This document shows, piece by piece, positions 25,451 through 33,720 of a DNA stretch of 39,454 bases. The notes beneath the pieces were generated by a model that worked only from the letters and a program-made list of their open reading frames with translations, did not search any database and was not told where the DNA came from. The position numbers and the translations under genes were made by a program. The first letter of the stretch is position 1, and each line of letters opens with the position of its first letter. Source of the stretch: a virus; IMG/VR virus record IMGVR_UViG_3300009159_000139, positions 1 to 39,454 of that record. The stretch is one strand, 5' to 3'.

Positions 25451-25873
25451 ATGGCTGAATTAAACAACATAGTGACTGCATCAGTTACACAAGAAGAATT
25501 TGGTATTTTCAGGACTACTATTGTTGAGTACAATGGAAATTTTGAGAATGCAAGTGCGTCCAATAAAGCTGATATGACTAGCCTTAACCTTGGACAATTT
25601 GATAGATTGCGTAGTCAGCTGGCATCACAGGGCATTGATAAATTTGGATGCCAGTTAATTGCAAAAGAAATGCTCAAGCTGGTCAAAGCAGGAACATTTA
25701 CTTTCAACGAAATATCTAATATAGCAAGCACTTATGCAGTAGCACAAGGTGGTTTCAAGTTCACACAACAATATCTTGATTCGCTAAATGCAGAACGTGC
25801 TACTACCAGTCGATTGGATCTTATAGGCGACGAGGTAATACCCATGCATGTAAGCAGAGCGATCATATATTGA
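25451..25873 (+). CDS. Unknown structural-region protein
   Basis: 140 residues, mostly helical after residue 45 (DRLRSQLASQGIDKFGCQLI; TFTFNEISNIASTYAVAQGG). No family recognised. It begins two bases after the tube-like gene and ends one base before gp4, so it is part of a tight late unit. A tail or head-completion accessory role is plausible only from position. Confidence 0.75.
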   Translation: MAELNNIVTASVTQEEFGIFRTTIVEYNGNFENASASNKADMTSLNLGQFDRLRSQLASQGIDKFGCQLIAKEMLKLVKAGTFTFNEISNIASTYAVAQGGFKFTQQYLDSLNAERATTSRLDLIGDEVIPMHVSRAIIY

Positions 25874-25874
25874 T

Positions 25875-26315
25875 ATGGCAAGAAATTATGTACAAGGTTT
25901 TTACATACCTCAAAACCCAGCAAAATATATAGGCTCAAATAGGCCAAAATATCGCAGTGGTTGGGAATTAACATTCATGCGTTTTTGCGACAACCATCCC
26001 AGCATTGTTGGCTGGGCCAGCGAAAGCATACGCATACCCTACAAGAATCCCTTTACAGGTAAGCCAACAACTTACTATCCAGACTTCCTGATCACATATC
26101 AAGACAAAGATGGCAATAAGAAAGCTGAAGTGATTGAGATCAAACCCAAGGGACAAGCACTCTTGGAAAAAGCCCGAAGCCAAAGCGAAAAAGCCGCTGT
26201 GGTATTAAACATGGCCAAGTGGGAAGCCGCACGTGCATGGTGCAAACAAATGGGCATGCAGTTCCGTGTGGTGACCGAAACAGAGCTATATAATAACATG
26301 GGCGGCAAACGATGA
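25875..26315 (+). CDS. 4: Head completion protein gp4 (PD-(D/E)xK fold)
   Basis: 146 residues (T4 gp4 is 150). gp4 is needed to finish packaged heads before tail joining. YRSGWELTFMRFCDNHPSIV followed by GWASESIRIPY (residues 26-56) matches T4 gp4 (YRSNWEKFFFEWLDKNPEIIAWGSE). The nuclease-like residues are in place: Glu31, Asp70 in YYPDFL, and Glu88-x-Lys90 in VIEIKP, the TnsA-like PD-(D/E)xK arrangement. The C-terminus WEAARAWCKQMGMQFRVVTE also matches. Its stop overlaps the gp16 start (ATGA). This is a highly conserved T4-core gene and the call is firm. Confidence 0.92.
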   Translation: MARNYVQGFYIPQNPAKYIGSNRPKYRSGWELTFMRFCDNHPSIVGWASESIRIPYKNPFTGKPTTYYPDFLITYQDKDGNKKAEVIEIKPKGQALLEKARSQSEKAAVVLNMAKWEAARAWCKQMGMQFRVVTETELYNNMGGKR

Positions 26316-26809
26316 ACAAAAAACTTGAAAACTTATTCAATCTTCCAGAAACGGAAACTGAACAACCCTCTGCTGAAGAAACTCAGATTGAAATCATGGA
26401 ACTCCGCTCGACACTAGACATGAGCAAGAGAATTGATGCGGCACTTGACGAAGTAAAAGACATAAGCGAAACAGAACGAGCATTAGACAATCTTGCAACC
26501 AAAGCAGAAGAAGCATTTGACCAGTTAATGGTGTTGGGTGCTAATATGGATGATCGTAATTCTGGAAAGATATTTGAAGTAGCATCAACAATGTTGAAAA
26601 ATGCAGTAGATGCTAAAACTGCCAAACTTGAAAAGAAATTGCGCATCGTTGAGCTACAGATGCGCAAGGAAAAGATGGACAGAGATGCTAACAAAGCAGG
26701 ACCAAATGGCCCAGTTGTTGATGCTGTGATGGTAACCGACAGAAACAGCATTATCCAGGAAATGATGAAAAAGCTCAAGGATACAAACAGCTTGCCTGAA
26801 GATAAATAA
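26312..26809 (+). CDS. 16: Terminase small subunit gp16
   Basis: 165 residues, matching T4 gp16 (164). gp16 oligomers recognise DNA and stimulate the gp17 motor. The protein is acidic at the N-terminus, then a long helical hairpin (TERALDNLATKAEEAFDQLM, then GKIFEVASTMLKNAVDAKTA, then KLRIVELQMRKEKMDRDANK), and a short C-terminal tail (VMVTDRNSIIQEMMKKLKD). This central coiled-coil layout is that of T4-type gp16. Coupled to gp4 by ATGA overlap. Unlike in T4 it is not adjacent to gp17: two unknown genes intervene. Confidence 0.78.
   Translation: MNKKLENLFNLPETETEQPSAEETQIEIMELRSTLDMSKRIDAALDEVKDISETERALDNLATKAEEAFDQLMVLGANMDDRNSGKIFEVASTMLKNAVDAKTAKLEKKLRIVELQMRKEKMDRDANKAGPNGPVVDAVMVTDRNSIIQEMMKKLKDTNSLPEDK
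26801..26808 (+). promoter_or_regulatory. Possible late promoter GATAAATA
   Basis: One base from TATAAATA; it overlaps the gp16 stop codon and lies 20 bases before the next ATG (26829). Suitable for late transcription of the two following genes. Confidence 0.6.
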
Positions 26810-26828
26810 ATCAGAGGTGATAAAAACC

Positions 26829-27425
26829 ATGTCCAGTCTAAAACAATTCATTTATAACAGTCAGCCCGAGTACGAGTACAGGGTTAAAATGACTGCTGAG
26901 CCAGTAGAAGAGCTTATGTCTCGATTTGAAGCACATCTAGTCAAATACGATGTTAAGAAAGTGGCCAAGCCTGTTAAGTTGATGCTTCAGTCACACAATA
27001 TTGATTTCCCGGACAGCCGTGGCGTTGAAATTTGGTACATTGATATCACACTGGGTCTTCCATCCCAGCCACGTGCGCTGGCAATGGAACTGGGTGAAGC
27101 AATGGGCATCAGTGAAAATCAAATAAAGATTCGTGGTGCCAATGAACCAATTGAACAAGAACAAGAAGCTGATATAGCCGATGGTAAGAAAGAATACAAA
27201 GTCAAGATGGGCACAACCTACAGCGACGATGAAGGTCCAAAAAAAGAACCATTGTTTGGTGATGAGTATAACAGCATGTTCATGAAAGAACTGGCCAAAG
27301 CCCAAAAAGATCGTGTGTTCAAATACGAATATTCTGCCAAAGTTCCAGACGGTAAAAGAGAACCACTTGAGTCTACTAACTCTCCAAGTCCTATTAGCGG
27401 TGCTGAACAGGAGAAATACAGATGA
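26829..27425 (+). CDS. Unknown protein between gp16 and gp17
   Basis: 198 residues from ATG 26829, preferred over 26817 because AGAGGTG lies 9 bases before it. The fold looks mixed alpha/beta at residues 10-115 (YEYRVKMTAEPVEELMSRFE; VEIWYIDITLGLPSQPRALA), resembling a ferredoxin-like or DNA-processing small domain. A charged tail follows (EQEQEADIADGKKEYKVKMG). No family recognised. The stop overlaps the next start (ATGA), so both are co-translated. Confidence 0.8.
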   Translation: MSSLKQFIYNSQPEYEYRVKMTAEPVEELMSRFEAHLVKYDVKKVAKPVKLMLQSHNIDFPDSRGVEIWYIDITLGLPSQPRALAMELGEAMGISENQIKIRGANEPIEQEQEADIADGKKEYKVKMGTTYSDDEGPKKEPLFGDEYNSMFMKELAKAQKDRVFKYEYSAKVPDGKREPLESTNSPSPISGAEQEKYR

Positions 27426-28627
27426 GAGAACTCAAAACAATCACAGAAGCCAACGCATTAGTTGATGCCGCAGACAAGTTTGACGACATCTACCTTCGCA
27501 TTGAAGCATTGGCCAATCATGCACATGACCTTATCAAGTACGCTGGTGAAGAACAAGCCGTTGGCGATTGGTGGCAAGGTATGCAAGATGCCATGCAAAA
27601 GATGCAAGCAGTGACAAATGAAATACGCCAGCCTAACCTACCAGGCATGGAATCAGTTGAAGAACAACCACAAGATGCGCCACAGGTGCAAGAGGAGATT
27701 CAGATGTCAAACATTGACGATATGATCGCTAGCTTATCAAAGTTGGCAGGACTGCCTGTAGCAGAAGGTAGCAAACCAGATTTCTTAGACGTTGACAAAG
27801 ACGGCAACAAGAAAGAACCTTTCAAAGCAGCCGTAGACGACAAAGAAGACGACGACAAGGATGTCAAGGAAAGTGTTGAGCTCGACGAGTGCGGCATGCC
27901 AATTCAGATCGCATCAAGCGATGCTGAATATGGTAACCCAGCTGAAATGATGCCACACATGGAACCAGATGCAGACAACATGCAAGGAGACATGTACAAG
28001 TTGGATGTTAAGACAGCCAACAAGACAATGACATTTATTACTGACAATCCAGAAGAAATCATGCAAGTGCTGAAAGCATCTGGTATTGATGTCAAGTCAT
28101 CGGAGGCAGTTGGTTATCAGCCACCAGCACAGGCTCCTGCTCCGCAGGTAAATTCAACACCAGCAAGTCCTGCACCTGCTGAAGAAGAAAAGACTGAAGA
28201 AGCAGTAGGCGATACCACACGTTCATCAACTGGCGGTACAACTACTCAAACTGCAACAGGTCAAGTACACAAGGCTGGATCTGGCAACTATGGCGGCGCA
28301 AGCACCGGTGTACCAGATGAAGATGAAGAAGAAGCAGACGAAGAAGACAAGAAGATAGCCGAAAACATTGCTATCCTTCGCAAGATGTCTGGATTTGCTC
28401 CTGTATCAGAAGGCAAGTTTGGCAACAGCGTTGCTGGTCCTAAAGGTGATCCACGCATCATTGGTGACACTATTGACTTTGCAGTAGCCGGAACAGGTAA
28501 TGGCAAGAGCGGACGCGGTGACAAGGGTCTGAGCACAATGGGTGACAATCCTTTGGGTCGCAACGATCGCGATGTTACAGAATCAATCCATCGTGAATTT
28601 GCTGAATTTCTTAAAGAAGGCAAGTGA
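27422..28627 (+). CDS. Acidic structural-region protein with an EF-hand-like motif
   Basis: 401 residues, very acidic and low-complexity. Residues about 1-75 are helical (FDDIYLRIEALANHAHDLIK). Near residue 118 there is a DFLDVDKDGNKKEPFKAA segment whose D-x-D-x-D-G spacing resembles a Ca2+-binding loop, but the last ligand position is Phe, not Glu. Residues 225-300 are Pro/Thr/Gly/Glu-rich and likely disordered (PAQAPAPQVNSTPASPAPAE). The C-terminus carries ENIAILRKMSGFAPVSEGKF and ends with a short helix. The acid-rich, helical, disordered nature would suit a prohead-core or scaffold-like protein, but that is a guess. Confidence 0.75.
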   Translation: MRELKTITEANALVDAADKFDDIYLRIEALANHAHDLIKYAGEEQAVGDWWQGMQDAMQKMQAVTNEIRQPNLPGMESVEEQPQDAPQVQEEIQMSNIDDMIASLSKLAGLPVAEGSKPDFLDVDKDGNKKEPFKAAVDDKEDDDKDVKESVELDECGMPIQIASSDAEYGNPAEMMPHMEPDADNMQGDMYKLDVKTANKTMTFITDNPEEIMQVLKASGIDVKSSEAVGYQPPAQAPAPQVNSTPASPAPAEEEKTEEAVGDTTRSSTGGTTTQTATGQVHKAGSGNYGGASTGVPDEDEEEADEEDKKIAENIAILRKMSGFAPVSEGKFGNSVAGPKGDPRIIGDTIDFAVAGTGNGKSGRGDKGLSTMGDNPLGRNDRDVTESIHREFAEFLKEGK

Positions 28628-28642
28628 GATAATGGAACAAGG

Positions 28643-28666
28643 AAGCCCCTCTGGGGGCTTTCTCTT
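28643..28666 (+). terminator. Intrinsic terminator between 27422 gene and gp17
   Basis: AAGCCCC (28643-28649) pairs with GGGGCTT (28654-28660) around a four-base loop, followed by TCTCTT. It lies 16 bases after the stop and 15 bases before the gp17 ATG. gp17 therefore needs read-through or its own promoter. Confidence 0.78.
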
Positions 28667-28680
28667 GGCTACATACTAAT

Positions 28681-30222
28681 ATGGTAACAGAAGTAAATCT
28701 AACAAAACGTGCTCATCAAGTTGAATCATGGTCTCTTGCAGAAATACAAGAGTTGGCACGATGTGCCGCGGACCCAATTTACTTCTTAGAGACTTACGCA
28801 TACATCCAGCACCCTACAAAAGGTCGTGTCAAATTTATATTGTTTGACTATCAACGAGACCTGTTGAAGTGCTATCACGAAAACAAATACAGCATCAACA
28901 TGCTAGGACGTCAGATGGGTAAAACCACTGTGGCGGCTGGTTACTTGTTGTGGTACGCAATGTTTGTGCAGGATTCAACTATCCTTATCGCGGCACACAA
29001 GCATACAGGCGCACAGGAAATCATGGGTCGTATCAGATTCATATACGAAAATCTTCCAGACCATATACGTGCAGGTGTCACCAGCTACAACAAAGGTAGT
29101 TTGGACTTTGAAAATGGCTCACGCATTGTTTCAGCAACAACTACTGAAACAACAGGACGCGGTATGTCACTTACCATCGTATACCTAGACGAGTTTGCAT
29201 TCGTTCCGCCTCGTATTGCCAAAGAATTCTGGACAGCTATCAGTCCTACATTGTCAACAGGTGGTAAGTGTATTATCACAAGCACACCTAACCAAGACGA
29301 TGACCAGTTTGCTCGCATCTGGAAAACAGCTATTCGCACACTGGATGAGTTTGGTAATGACACAGGTGGCGTTGGCCCCAACGGTTTCCGTGCGCTGAAG
29401 TTTTCATGGAACCATCATCCAGACCGGGATGACGCATGGGCGGACGAAGAGCGTAGCAAGATTGGACACGAACGTTTCTTGCGTGAACACGAATGCGACT
29501 TCGTCACAGCAGACGAAACATTAATCAGTCCTATCAAGCTACAGATACTTGAAAGCTATGAGCCTATAATGAAACTGGGTCAGATCCGCTTCTTTGACAA
29601 GATCACGCCGAGAATGACTTATGTACTGGGATGGGATCCTAGCCTAGGCACAGGAGGCGACAATGCTGCCATACAGGTATTTGAATTGCCAGCAATGAAG
29701 CAGATAGTTGAATGGCAACATAACAAGACAGACATCTCAGGACAGTTGCGAAATGTGGTTGAGATATTGACCTATATTAAACAGCAAACAAATGACACCG
29801 CTGAAATATATTGGAGTGTGGAAAATAACACGCTGGGCGAAGCCGCGCTGTTGGCAATCCGTGAATATGGCGAAGAACGTATTCCAGGTATGATGATTAC
29901 CGAAGCAGGCAACAAGCGCAGAGGATTTACCACAGGCAACAAGAACAAAGTAGCTGCCTGTATGAAACTAAAGTTCTACATTGAAAACAATCGCATGCAA
30001 CTGATGAGCCCTAACTTGGTGCGCGAGATAAAAACATTCGTAGCACGTGGCGCAGGCTTTGCAGCCAAGGATGGCGAAACAGACGATCTAGTAATGGCAA
30101 CGATTCTTGTTGTGCGCATAGTACAGCACATGCTGAGTTGGGATCAGAAATTGTACAATCAGTTGACAGATCGTACCGAGATTTCATCTGATACCATTAT
30201 GCCCATGCCCATAGCATTCTAA
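28681..30222 (+). CDS. 17: Terminase large subunit gp17 (packaging ATPase-nuclease)
   Basis: 513 residues, about 100 shorter than T4 gp17 (610), mainly at the N-terminus. It drives ATP-dependent DNA packaging and cuts the concatemer. Walker A is GRQMGKTT (76-83), Walker B VYLDE (167-171) with catalytic Glu171, and coupling motif ITSTPN (199-204). The RNase H-type nuclease domain has Asp319 (LGWDPSLG), Glu381 (WSVENNT) and Asp468/Asp469 (GETDDLVMA), the positions expected for the metal-binding triad. A terminator lies just upstream and no clear Shine-Dalgarno precedes the ATG (CTACATACTAATATG), so how translation starts is uncertain. The next conserved-position MetVal (ATG 28681) is the only good start. 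Confidence 0.95.
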   Translation: MVTEVNLTKRAHQVESWSLAEIQELARCAADPIYFLETYAYIQHPTKGRVKFILFDYQRDLLKCYHENKYSINMLGRQMGKTTVAAGYLLWYAMFVQDSTILIAAHKHTGAQEIMGRIRFIYENLPDHIRAGVTSYNKGSLDFENGSRIVSATTTETTGRGMSLTIVYLDEFAFVPPRIAKEFWTAISPTLSTGGKCIITSTPNQDDDQFARIWKTAIRTLDEFGNDTGGVGPNGFRALKFSWNHHPDRDDAWADEERSKIGHERFLREHECDFVTADETLISPIKLQILESYEPIMKLGQIRFFDKITPRMTYVLGWDPSLGTGGDNAAIQVFELPAMKQIVEWQHNKTDISGQLRNVVEILTYIKQQTNDTAEIYWSVENNTLGEAALLAIREYGEERIPGMMITEAGNKRRGFTTGNKNKVAACMKLKFYIENNRMQLMSPNLVREIKTFVARGAGFAAKDGETDDLVMATILVVRIVQHMLSWDQKLYNQLTDRTEISSDTIMPMPIAF

Positions 30223-30223
30223 G

Positions 30224-30231
30224 GATAAATA
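30224..30231 (+). promoter_or_regulatory. Possible late promoter GATAAATA at the 30236 gene
   Basis: One base from the late consensus, but only five bases before the ATG. If used, its RNA would start at about the ATG and lose the AAGGA at 30221-30225, so it may be chance or may feed a leaderless message. Confidence 0.4.
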
Positions 30232-30235
30232 ACTC

Positions 30236-31444
30236 ATGAGCATCAGTATAGAGAACGTATCTAGGGCAATATTGCAAATCATGAAAGGCAATGGACTTGG
30301 TGTCCAGACTTTCTTGGCAACCCTGCGCCCAACATTAAACATCCAAGACGCACGTTGGTTTTATGTCAAAGACCTTGGCATAATGGTACACCTAACTGAT
30401 GACAAAACCAAACCTGAGCTCAAGATCATGTTGAGCCAAGGCCTAGACACAGCCAAGATCAAGGACATGTATATGTCTTTGCGTGAGATGGCCAAGAACT
30501 ACAACCTATTGCCAACCGTGCGTATATTTGGCAAGCATCTTGAGCCAAAAGATTTTGAATCATTTGTTGCCAGCTCTACTGTGTCAGAATCAGCATTTGG
30601 TTCTACAAAGACCAGCTATCATCCACAACCGCAGGCCAAAGTAGTGCTACGTCACTCAAAGCCTGTTGGGGAAGAAAAGCCAGGATCACGCAGTCGCAAC
30701 ATCAAGCAGATTTACATCGACAACAATCAAGGCGAGCGGTTCAAGTTTGACGTTCCGTACCTTACAGCCGCACGTGCTATGGCACGACATGTAAGCGATG
30801 GCGGAGCACCGTACGATGAAAAAGGTCGTGTGATATATGACATGGCAGTTGAACGCCAGGACCTGCGTAAACTCGTATCCTATGCTCGTAAAAATGAGCT
30901 CATGGACGGACTAGATGAAGAACTGGGATTGGCACTGGGTCGTGTGGACGAAATCGACCGCGCTCTAAAGCGTTTCCATCGTGTGGGTGGAGAGATATCT
31001 AATACGATTCCAAAAGTAGAACCAACTGAAAGTAGCAGGATCAAATTCACAGTACAGCAATTTGATGAAGCATTGCTACCAGGGCTACGTGCTGTGGAGC
31101 AACAGCGTTTGCGTGTGGCTGAAACACTACGAGCTAAATTCAATCTCGGTGAGTTTGAAAAGAAAGTGGCCAAATACGATGGCTCCGAGCAGAAGTTGGC
31201 ATTTGATCCATTGAGTGAAATGGACGACACAACTGAGTTCTTGCTCAAAGCAGGACTCAAAGAATCATATGATTTGGTCATGGTGAGATCGCACCACCTG
31301 GCCGAAACACACATGCAGAGGATGGAGCAGGCTGTTAAATTGGCGAAGACCAAGCTAGCGGTACCTGATGATAAATTTAAGATGAGCCTACACGAAGAAG
31401 CGATGCAATCAATTCTTGGTAGGATCAATAATCTGGGTGTTTAA
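30236..31444 (+). CDS. Unknown structural-region protein
   Basis: 402 residues. N-terminal domain (1-120) is mixed alpha/beta (ILQIMKGNGLGVQTFLATLR; YVKDLGIMVHLTDDKTKPEL). Residues about 150-205 hold a SRNIKQIYIDNNQGERFKFD segment followed by AARAMARHVSDGG, which I have the impression of having seen in unassigned virion proteins of marine T4-like phages. The C-terminal 150 residues are long charged helices (LLPGLRAVEQQRLRVAETLR; DLVMVRSHHLAETHMQRMEQ). It follows gp17 by 13 bases. Function unknown; a minor virion or packaging-associated protein is possible. Confidence 0.8.
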   Translation: MSISIENVSRAILQIMKGNGLGVQTFLATLRPTLNIQDARWFYVKDLGIMVHLTDDKTKPELKIMLSQGLDTAKIKDMYMSLREMAKNYNLLPTVRIFGKHLEPKDFESFVASSTVSESAFGSTKTSYHPQPQAKVVLRHSKPVGEEKPGSRSRNIKQIYIDNNQGERFKFDVPYLTAARAMARHVSDGGAPYDEKGRVIYDMAVERQDLRKLVSYARKNELMDGLDEELGLALGRVDEIDRALKRFHRVGGEISNTIPKVEPTESSRIKFTVQQFDEALLPGLRAVEQQRLRVAETLRAKFNLGEFEKKVAKYDGSEQKLAFDPLSEMDDTTEFLLKAGLKESYDLVMVRSHHLAETHMQRMEQAVKLAKTKLAVPDDKFKMSLHEEAMQSILGRINNLGV

Positions 31445-31468
31445 GTTACCTTTTGGTAAATACACTCG

Positions 31469-31497
31469 TTGACATACAGAGACATACAGCATATACT
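31469..31497 (+). promoter_or_regulatory. sigma70 promoter for gp32 (consensus -35)
   Basis: TTGACA (31469-31474), 17-base spacer, TATACT (31492-31497). Predicted start near 31504, leaving a leader of about 73 bases. A GGTAAATA late-type core lies just upstream at 31455-31462, so gp32 may have both early/middle and late transcripts. Confidence 0.9.
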
Positions 31498-31509
31498 ACA
31501 CGTGTGCTT

Positions 31510-31567
31510 TCGCTAGAAGCGACTGCACTCTAGGCAACATTTAGGCAGCTTAGGCACAACTTAGGAG
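31510..31567 (+). promoter_or_regulatory. gp32 mRNA leader: hairpin plus repeated TTAGGCA
   Basis: A short hairpin, TCGCT/AGCGA around AGA (31510-31522), is followed by CTAGGCA (31530), TTAGGCA (31541), TTAGGCA (31550) and TTAGGAG (31561), the last acting as Shine-Dalgarno for ATG 31577. T4 gp32 represses its own translation by binding a structured, then unstructured, leader. A similar role here is inference. Confidence 0.55.
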
Positions 31568-31576
31568 AAACAAACC

Positions 31577-32554
31577 ATGGCCTCATTAGCAGAAATCCGT
31601 GCTCGACTACAAGAGCAAGAACAAAAGTCCGGCAACAAGTCCGGTGGTGGCGACTCAGCCATTTATCCTTTCTGGAACATCCCAGAAGGTACAACAGCAA
31701 CAATCCGATTCCTTCCAGACGGTGACAACAGCAACACATTCTTTTGGCTTGAACGTCAAATGATTCGTTTGCCATTCCCTGGCGTTAAGGGTGGAGACGA
31801 AGGTCGCGCAATTGGTGTTCAGGTACCGTGCGTTGAAATGTGGGGCGAGTCATGTCCTATTCTAGCAGAGGTTCGTCCTTGGTTTAAGGACAAGGGCCTT
31901 GAGGATCTTGGTCGCAAGTATTGGAAGAAGCGTTCATACATTTTCCAAGGCTTTGTTGTGAGCAATCCGCTCAACGAAGACAGCGAGCCAGAGAATCCTA
32001 TCCGTAGGTTCATTATCAACCCATCAATCTTTAATATCATTAAGGGTGCATTGATGGATCCAGAGATGGAAAATATCCCAACCGACTACATGAACGGTAC
32101 GGACTTCCGTCTTATCAAGACCACTAAGGGTCAGTACGCTGACTACTCCACGTCCAACTGGGCACGTAAGGAACGTGGTCTCAACGAGCAAGAGCTTGAA
32201 GCAGTTTCCAAGCACAGTCTGTTCAACTTGAACGACTTCATGCCCAAGCGTCCTAGCAAGGATGAGTTGGTGCTTATCAAGGAAATGTTTGAAGCAAGTG
32301 TCAACGGTGAACTGTTTGATCAGGACCGTTGGGGCTCGTTCTATCGCTCGGGTGGCGGCGGCAACAGCCCAGCACGTTCGGCAGTTGTAACAGATGTGGA
32401 CGACGAGCCAGCAGTGGCCGCGCCAGTTACACGTCCGGCTGCAACACCTGCTCCAGTAGCGGCTGCACCAGCAGAAGCTCCCAAGGAAGAAGGCAAGAAG
32501 ACTAATGTTGACGACATCCTCAAGATGATCCGTGAACGTAAGACTCAGGCCTAA
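31577..32554 (+). CDS. 32: Single-stranded DNA-binding protein gp32
   Basis: 325 residues (T4 gp32 is 301). It coats ssDNA and organises replication and recombination. An N-terminal basic segment (LAEIRARLQEQEQKSGNKSG) serves cooperative binding. The OB-fold core includes YPFWNIPEGTTATIRFLPDG (30-49), WKKRSYIFQGFVVSNPLNED and RRFIINPSIFNIIKGALMDP. Residues from about 255 are acidic and Ala/Pro-rich, the usual protein-interaction tail, ending in VDDILKMIRERKTQA. The T4 zinc ribbon uses one His and three Cys; here only Cys85 and Cys93 exist, so a T4-like zinc site cannot form. Strong dedicated promoter, and a terminator 10 bases after the stop. Confidence 0.93.
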   Translation: MASLAEIRARLQEQEQKSGNKSGGGDSAIYPFWNIPEGTTATIRFLPDGDNSNTFFWLERQMIRLPFPGVKGGDEGRAIGVQVPCVEMWGESCPILAEVRPWFKDKGLEDLGRKYWKKRSYIFQGFVVSNPLNEDSEPENPIRRFIINPSIFNIIKGALMDPEMENIPTDYMNGTDFRLIKTTKGQYADYSTSNWARKERGLNEQELEAVSKHSLFNLNDFMPKRPSKDELVLIKEMFEASVNGELFDQDRWGSFYRSGGGGNSPARSAVVTDVDDEPAVAAPVTRPAATPAPVAAAPAEAPKEEGKKTNVDDILKMIRERKTQA

Positions 32555-32563
32555 AGCACTATC

Positions 32564-32596
32564 AGTAGGGGAGGCGAACTCCCCTACTTCTTCTTT
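32564..32596 (+). terminator. Intrinsic terminator after gp32
   Basis: GTAGGGGAG (32565-32573) pairs perfectly with CTCCCCTAC (32579-32587) around GCGAA, followed by TTCTTCTTTG. It separates gp32 from uvsX. Confidence 0.85.
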
Positions 32597-32611
32597 GACA
32601 GGTAAAAAATA

Positions 32612-33718
32612 ATGACAAAACCATTTGACGTTTCAAAATTCAGGAAGAGCCTCACGAAGGCTGTACCTGGTATGGCTGTAGGTTTCCATGATCCACGTGA
32701 TTGGGTTTCTACAGGCAATCACACACTAAACTATCTTATCAGCGGTGATTTCACACGCGGCATACCGCTGGGCAAGGTAACCATGTTCGCAGGCGAATCA
32801 GGCTCGGGCAAGAGCTTTATTTGTAGCGGTAACATAGTTAAAAATGCACAACTACAGGGCATCTTGCCCATCATCCTTGACACTGAAAACGCACTGGACG
32901 AAGACTGGCTCAAGGCATTGGGCGTTGACACCAGCCCAGACAAGCTGATGCGCTTTGGTGTCAGCATGGTAGATGATGTTGCCAGTATCATCCACAGCTT
33001 CATGAAAGAATATAAAACTGAAGCAGAAGGCCAGCAGTATGATGACCAACAGAAGGTACTGTTTGTTATTGACTCGTTGGGTATGTTGTTGACTCCTACT
33101 GATGTGAATCAGTTCCAAGCAGGTGATATGAAAGGTGACATGGGTCGTAAGCCCAAGGCACTGGCTGCATTGATCCGTAACTCAGTTAACCTTATTGCAC
33201 CACACCCAGTTGGTATCGTTGCAACTAACCATACCTATGCCAGCCAGGACATGTTTGATCCAGATGACAAGATCTCCGGCGGCCAAGGCTTCGTATATGC
33301 CAGCAGTATCGTTGTTGCCATGCGCAAGCTCAAGCTGAAGGAAGACGAAGACGGTAACAAGATCTCCGACGTAGTTGGTATCCGTGCCGCATGCAAGGTC
33401 ATGAAGACACGCTATAGCAAGCCGTTTGAAAGTGTCCAGGTCAAGATTCCTTACAACTCAGGCATGAATCCATACTCAGGTTTGGTTGACATGTTTGAAG
33501 GAAAGAACATGCTCAAGAAGGAAGGCAACAGCTTGGTGTATACTACACAGCATGGTGAGATCATCAAGCAGTTCCGCAAGGCTTGGGAACGCAATGACAA
33601 TGGATCGCTTGACAAGCTGATGGCTGATATTGTTGAACGCGATAAACTCGAAGTGTTAAATAAGCCAATCGTAGCTATGAGCGACGATGTGGATGAGGAA
33701 TCCGTTCAAGGAGAATAA
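32612..33718 (+). CDS. uvsX: UvsX recombinase (RecA-like)
   Basis: 368 residues (T4 UvsX is 391). It forms filaments on ssDNA and drives strand invasion for recombination-dependent replication. Walker A is GESGSGKS (61-68), the DTENALD segment (90-96) holds the catalytic-Glu position, and Walker B is VLFVIDS (149-155). The L1/L2 DNA-binding region falls around residues 168-240 (DMKGDMGRKPKALAALIRNS; TNHTYASQDMFDPDDKISGG). Downstream lie a small acidic gene and then UvsY, its loading partner. Start has AGG 9-11 bases upstream. Read-through of the gp32 terminator or an unseen promoter must supply transcription. Confidence 0.95.
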   Translation: MTKPFDVSKFRKSLTKAVPGMAVGFHDPRDWVSTGNHTLNYLISGDFTRGIPLGKVTMFAGESGSGKSFICSGNIVKNAQLQGILPIILDTENALDEDWLKALGVDTSPDKLMRFGVSMVDDVASIIHSFMKEYKTEAEGQQYDDQQKVLFVIDSLGMLLTPTDVNQFQAGDMKGDMGRKPKALAALIRNSVNLIAPHPVGIVATNHTYASQDMFDPDDKISGGQGFVYASSIVVAMRKLKLKEDEDGNKISDVVGIRAACKVMKTRYSKPFESVQVKIPYNSGMNPYSGLVDMFEGKNMLKKEGNSLVYTTQHGEIIKQFRKAWERNDNGSLDKLMADIVERDKLEVLNKPIVAMSDDVDEESVQGE

Positions 33719-33720
33719 AA

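Noticed and set aside
30880-31428. 182-residue Ser/Leu/Cys-rich minus-strand open frame
   Set aside because: It is antisense to the helical C-terminus of the 402-residue gene. Its Ser/Cys-rich composition is what antisense of Glu/Ala-rich helices gives, and there is no promoter or ribosome site.
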